From assembly GCA_019022495.1 (NCBI GenBank), contig JAFEKR010000003.1, positions 930,001 through 994,000 on the forward strand: a stretch of 64,000 nucleotides of DNA. The letters run 5' to 3'. Source of the DNA: Epichloe hybrida (lineage: Eukaryota; Ascomycota; Sordariomycetes; Hypocreales; Clavicipitaceae). Shown here piece by piece: positions 59,800-64,000 of the stretch (position 1 is its first letter; each line of letters starts with the position of its first letter). The position numbers and the translations under genes were made by a program. The notes under the pieces were generated by a model that saw only the letters and a list, made by a program, of their open reading frames with translations, was not told the DNA's origin and made no database searches.

Positions 59800-62700
59800 A
59801 AAGAGGAAAGTAATGAATTTAGCGATGCTTTTATTATTACATCCGCTGGATTATTGTTGCTATTAATCTATCTAACTTTGTAGATCTTATGCCTTTTGTA
59901 TAATTAATAAAGCGCTATAATATTAATTATTAGTCTTTTCTCCTTTATAGTTCCTAGCTTTATAAGATATTTATATAATGAAAAAGAATTAGTATAGAGA
60001 ATCATAGGAATTCGAGGTATCTTTAATTAATTCGTGATCTAATGTAGAGTTATGGAAATTGCGTATGTGATGTCTGCGCCTTAAACTATGCTATATAACT
60101 TAGAGGTAAGTGCGCTATAAGTAACTCTCTTGCTCTTTGTTAAGCTATACGTGATAATGTTGCCTTTTATAATGAAGGTATTATTATCCTGTATTATCTT
60201 GTTGCTAATTATAATTACGTATCTAATCTATGAGCTTAAATCCTTATTATTAGTAAGCAATCTATCTACGAACATAAAGAGCTTCGCCTCTTTAAGAACT
60301 AAAGGGATGTATTATAGTCTACGTTATTAATTCTTAATCTGCTACTTAAGGCGTTTATTAAGGTATGTAATATCTTTAGTAAAGGGTTCTTAGTGTTAAG
60401 CTGCGATTAATAGGTTATAGGAAGCTTCTGGTTAATATATAGTTGCGATGTAGCTTCCTTAGGCTTATTATTTTACGTAATCTTACTTTACTATTAGGGA
60501 TTAAGGATTAACTTCCTTAATCTTCTAACTTTAGCCCTTCTAGGTTAAGATTAATAAATTATTAGTGTTTTAGGTTAAGATGCACCTATTAAAGATAAGG
60601 GGATTCTTGGCGGTTAATTATTGCTTTTCTTTAGCTATAAAATTAGCCTTCTAGAGCTCTTTCTCTTCTTTTTAGAAGAAGTTATTATCGCTTAGGCCTA
60701 ATGTATTATTAGTTTATATTCTAATAATACTAAAGAGATTCTTATTATTTAGGGCTGTAATTAATAAGTAGGGATTGTAGGTTAAGGTTATTATATTAAG
60801 GTTATCCCTGTAGTAACAGAAGTACATTACCTACTAGTAGGTTCTAGCCTCTACGATCCTATAAAGAGGTCTAATTAATTTAATTACAGTCCCTTCTAGA
60901 AAGAGATATATAATCTACTTTAGTAATCTTATGATAATTAGCCTTGTTAGCACTGTGTGCAATTAAGTGTAGGCTTATGTAATATTACGAATCTAAAGGT
61001 AAATACCTCTTCTTCTTAATAATGGAGCGATAGCTATGATTAGTCGTTAGCTTGCTTGTTAAATCGTTAGCGATTGCGTTAGGATGAATTCCTTTCCTTT
61101 ATTATTATAGCCTTATATAATAAGGCGGGATTTCTCATATAGCGAGTCCATTCCTTTACCTTTAATCTCTCTGACAATACGAGAATTAAAGATTCTATGA
61201 CCTCCGTGCTTCGCTAGGTTAAACTTAACGAATTTAAATATATTATAAGCTTATAAAGCGTTAATCTTAGCTTAATCAGACTATTTAAAGGGTTTTCCTA
61301 GGGTTATAATCCTTCCTTCTTAGCAAAGCTAAAGGGCAAGGTTCTAATTAGCCTCTTCCTTTACTATAAGGAATGCTATACTTAGTATCCCTCTAGTTAT
61401 AACCTCTTAAATAAAGGCCTTCTCTTAATCTTTATTTATAAGTACATAGAGCTAAACTAGGCTAATATCCTTCTTAGGGCTATAAGGTCTTCTTTTCCTT
61501 ACTTTTATTCCTTTAGGGTATAGTAATAAGTCTTTAACTTAATAGCTTCCCCTTAGGGCCTTTTAGGCTTTATAAGCCTCTTTATTAGACTCTCCTACAC
61601 TTATAAATTACACTATAAGGGCCTTTCTTAGTCTCCCTTGCTTTCTCTTAGCTAGTATTTACAGCTCTTTACTACCTTTTATTAGAGAATCTCTTTTATT
61701 AGTAGTAGTTAGTTATATAGTTCCTTCTTCCTTTGTATTACTTAGCTATTGCTCTAGTAGATTATAGGGCTTTATCTCCTGCTGCTCTGGCCCCTCTATA
61801 GTATATAGGTCTTTATAATAGGGCTTTACTACTATAGAGCAGAACTTTACTAGGCTACAGGGTATATTAACTATATAGGTCTCTCTATTAGTATTAAGTA
61901 GCTTATAAGGGCTATGCTAGCTGCCCTTCTCTCTTTATATGTGTATATTAGCCTATAGGGGTAGCTAATATATAGGTGCTATATTAGGGCTATTCTAGGC
62001 TTTAAGGGTATTATAGACCTACTATAAAGCTAGAAGACGTTAGACTTTGTCTGTTGCCTTGCGAATTACCTTAGTATATTGAATAATAGAGACGCTTAGC
62101 GGTGACTTATCTATTATCCATAGGTAGCCTCTAAAGACTAGCATAGTTAGGATAATACTATTTAGGCCTGTAGAGTTATTAATAGCCTTAATAGCTATTT
62201 AGAGGCGTTGCTTTAGCGCAAGCTCTATTCTAATTAAGTCTATGATAATATTATAGGCTTAGCGTAGAGGTCTGTGGTATCTCTTAACCTTTCTAATGCT
62301 ATTGTAGGCTTTAATTAGCATCTTACCGGTTTTAATTAATATTAATTAAGTATAATACCTAAATTCAGCGGAAGCAAAGTTGTTACTAGCATTATAGATA
62401 ATCTAATCTAGGGGTCCAAGATAAGTATTAATCTAATATTTGCGGATTGCGTTCTAGATATCTTAAGCCTTCTGCTTCTTTAGATTAAGGAACTAGGCTA
62501 CCTAGAACAAGGTTACTAAATTAATAATATAGAGCACTAGCTAGCTATTAATTTACATAATATTAACAATAATCTCGTAGTTAAATTCATGATTATCCTT
62601 AATTATAAATTTAAATTAGCTAGGGGCCTTGCCATATATTTAGTAATAGTAGCAAACTTTGGTTAATTTCTTAATTACCTAGCGTTCAACTTTATAACTA

Positions 62701-64000
62701 GCTTAGTAAAGGATCTTTATAAGTTATTAAATAGAAGGGTAACTAAGTTAATAATGTAATTAATAGATATCTCTTTCTAAAAGGTAGAAGGCAACTATTT
62801 CTCTTGCTTCTAGTAACCACTAAGGATGGCCCTATTATCGCACAATAGGTATAGTCTTATTACCTTAAATAAGTACATTAGCAAGGTTATTAATCTTAAC
62901 TTGTATTTTATCTATATTAGTAATTAAGAAGAGAAAGGGGGTAGCTATATTAAGGATATAGAATTTAAGCTCTCTAAGTTCCGTAGGTATATAAAGGATT
63001 TCTCTTATAACTACTAATCTAGCGCTAAATGTAATAATTTAGGGTTCGTAAGGGGTTACCTTTAATAAAGGTATTAATCTTAATAAAGCCTTTACTTATA
63101 CCTCTCCTATAGTTAACTTTCCTACAGCGCTAGTGTTAGGTATAATCCCTCTAAAGACCTCTTTGGAATAGCGTTCTTTAGAGACATAATAGATTAAGCC
63201 TTTATCGCACTCTTGTAGCTTATAGAGCTCTTGCCTAAGGAATATATGTTAGAAGGCTTAATTATTTAGGGTCGCAAGAATATTAATATTAGTGGCGTTA
63301 TAGTTAGTTTGTAATCTAGAGTAGAAGAATTATGTAATGCTTAGGTATGCTATTAATAGTAGCTCCTCTATATTATTATTATTATCTTTAGCTTCTATGC
63401 AGGCTAAAAGATATAATTCCTAATTCTAACCTAAGCCTTTATTAGGCTTATTATTATCCTGCCCTTTATAGGAGGTAAGGAATACCTAGAATCTCTTCTC
63501 TAAAGGGGGTATATAATATGTTTTGCTAGCTTACTAGTAGTTCTTTTCCTTTTAATATTCTTTAGCGAAGTAATTAGAGAACTAGCAGCCACTCTTACTA
63601 TATATAAAGCAGCGCTTAGTGCTTAGCCTAGGGCTCTGTCTGCGATAACTTCCTTCGCTACAGGGGGATAATTACTATCCGTACTAATAATTAGTGAATA
63701 TGGCCTCTAGAGGGTCTCCTTGTTAGTACTAAAGGTATTAGGAGGGCCTCTTATTTAATTCTGTAATAGTAATTGCCTTGTGGAGGTCTCTAGCAAGACT
63801 TTTGAAGCCTACAGAGTGTATATATTCCACTATCTAATATTCAGGCACACTAGCTATAGCATTTAAGGCCTGCTTATAAAGTTTAGTATTTACTATCTTA
63901 GTAAGGTATAGGCCTCTATAGATTTTCTTAAGGGTTAATAATATAATCTTAAGGCACTTAAGCTTGCTTTTATTAGGGTTCTTCTTAATTATGCTCTTTA
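59800..64000 (-). pseudogene. E4 gag-pol polyprotein, stop-riddled and partial
   Basis: On the minus strand, from the right edge: gag C-terminal part, the zinc knuckle CFIYSKSGC near 63605-63575 (second Cys now Tyr), integrase with KKLTKVCYYYQIYGKAPS near 62690-62630, and the C-terminal linker near 61550-61750. The reverse transcriptase catalytic segment reads stop-T-N-N at 60716-60705. RNase H (KLFMFVDRLLTNNKDL near 60290-60240) ends around 59800. Only one copy of the 126-bp linker segment duplicated in E3 is present. An open frame on the plus strand at 60130-60330 is antisense to RNase H and not a gene. Confidence 0.83.

Larger units (their letters stand above)
59302..64000 (-). mobile_element. 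Ty1/copia retrotransposon E4 (family A), partial
   Basis: Minus-strand family-A element; only the 3' LTR, RNase H, reverse transcriptase, integrase and part of gag are in the window, the rest being beyond 64000. It is the only family-A copy in this orientation here. The candidate target duplication ACTAC (59297-59301) cannot be checked on the other side. Confidence 0.92.

Noticed and set aside
1..64000. An alternative genetic code in which TAA/TAG encode Gln
   Set aside because: Trp codons are also lost to TAG, active-site Asp and Cys are changed, LTR pairs show the same transitions in non-coding DNA, and the bias acts on both strands. Mutation explains all of it.

Overview
The window looks like part of a transposon-filled, AT-rich block from a filamentous ascomycete (Pezizomycotina-type) genome; that assignment is inference. 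I find no intact protein-coding gene. Every long coding stretch I could read is a retrotransposon or DNA-transposon gene riddled with in-frame stops, nearly all explained by C-to-T changes (CAA/CAG to TAA/TAG) or G-to-A changes (TGG to TAG). This two-strand transition bias, with a flood of TpA, is the signature of repeat-induced point mutation (RIP). The only feature outside a transposon is a tRNA-like Pol III sequence near 58.9 kb.

Layout from left to right. 1-3874: minus-strand Ty1/copia element (E0) running off the left edge. 4340-20673: plus-strand hAT DNA transposon (hAT1), split by two copia elements of one family, E1 (5955-12720, target duplication TTAGG) and E2 (13793-20547, ATAGT). 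20674-39866: plus-strand non-LTR retrotransposon (LINE1), split by copia element E5 (21879-34583, GTAAG), which itself holds copia E3 (24244-31107, ATAGC, same family as E1/E2) and a 0.5-kb LINE 3' fragment (33673-34167, 13-bp duplication). 39867 to about 56690: minus-strand hAT (hAT2), split by a second LINE (LINE2, 41463-48013, minus) and by copia E6 (49755-56094, minus, GTTAT). 56691-58305: short hAT derivative (hAT3) with terminal inverted repeats and an 8-bp target duplication. 58314-59301: AT-rich sequence with the tRNA-like locus. 59302-64000: minus-strand copia E4 (same family as E1-E3), running off the right edge.

The genes do not work together as a pathway; the window is a record of successive insertions followed by mutational inactivation. 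Target duplications and reading-frame continuity across insertions give the order: LINE1 before E5 before E3; hAT1 before E1 and E2; hAT2 before LINE2 and E6. Reverse-transcriptase catalytic aspartates are lost in every copy where I read them (E1-E6, LINE1, LINE2). The most interesting signal is a gradient: in all five elements with both LTRs, the outward-facing half of each LTR is nearly unmutated while the inward-facing half is heavily mutated, so the mutation process tapers off at the edges of repeated DNA. I found no sign of a new defence, metabolic or regulatory system.
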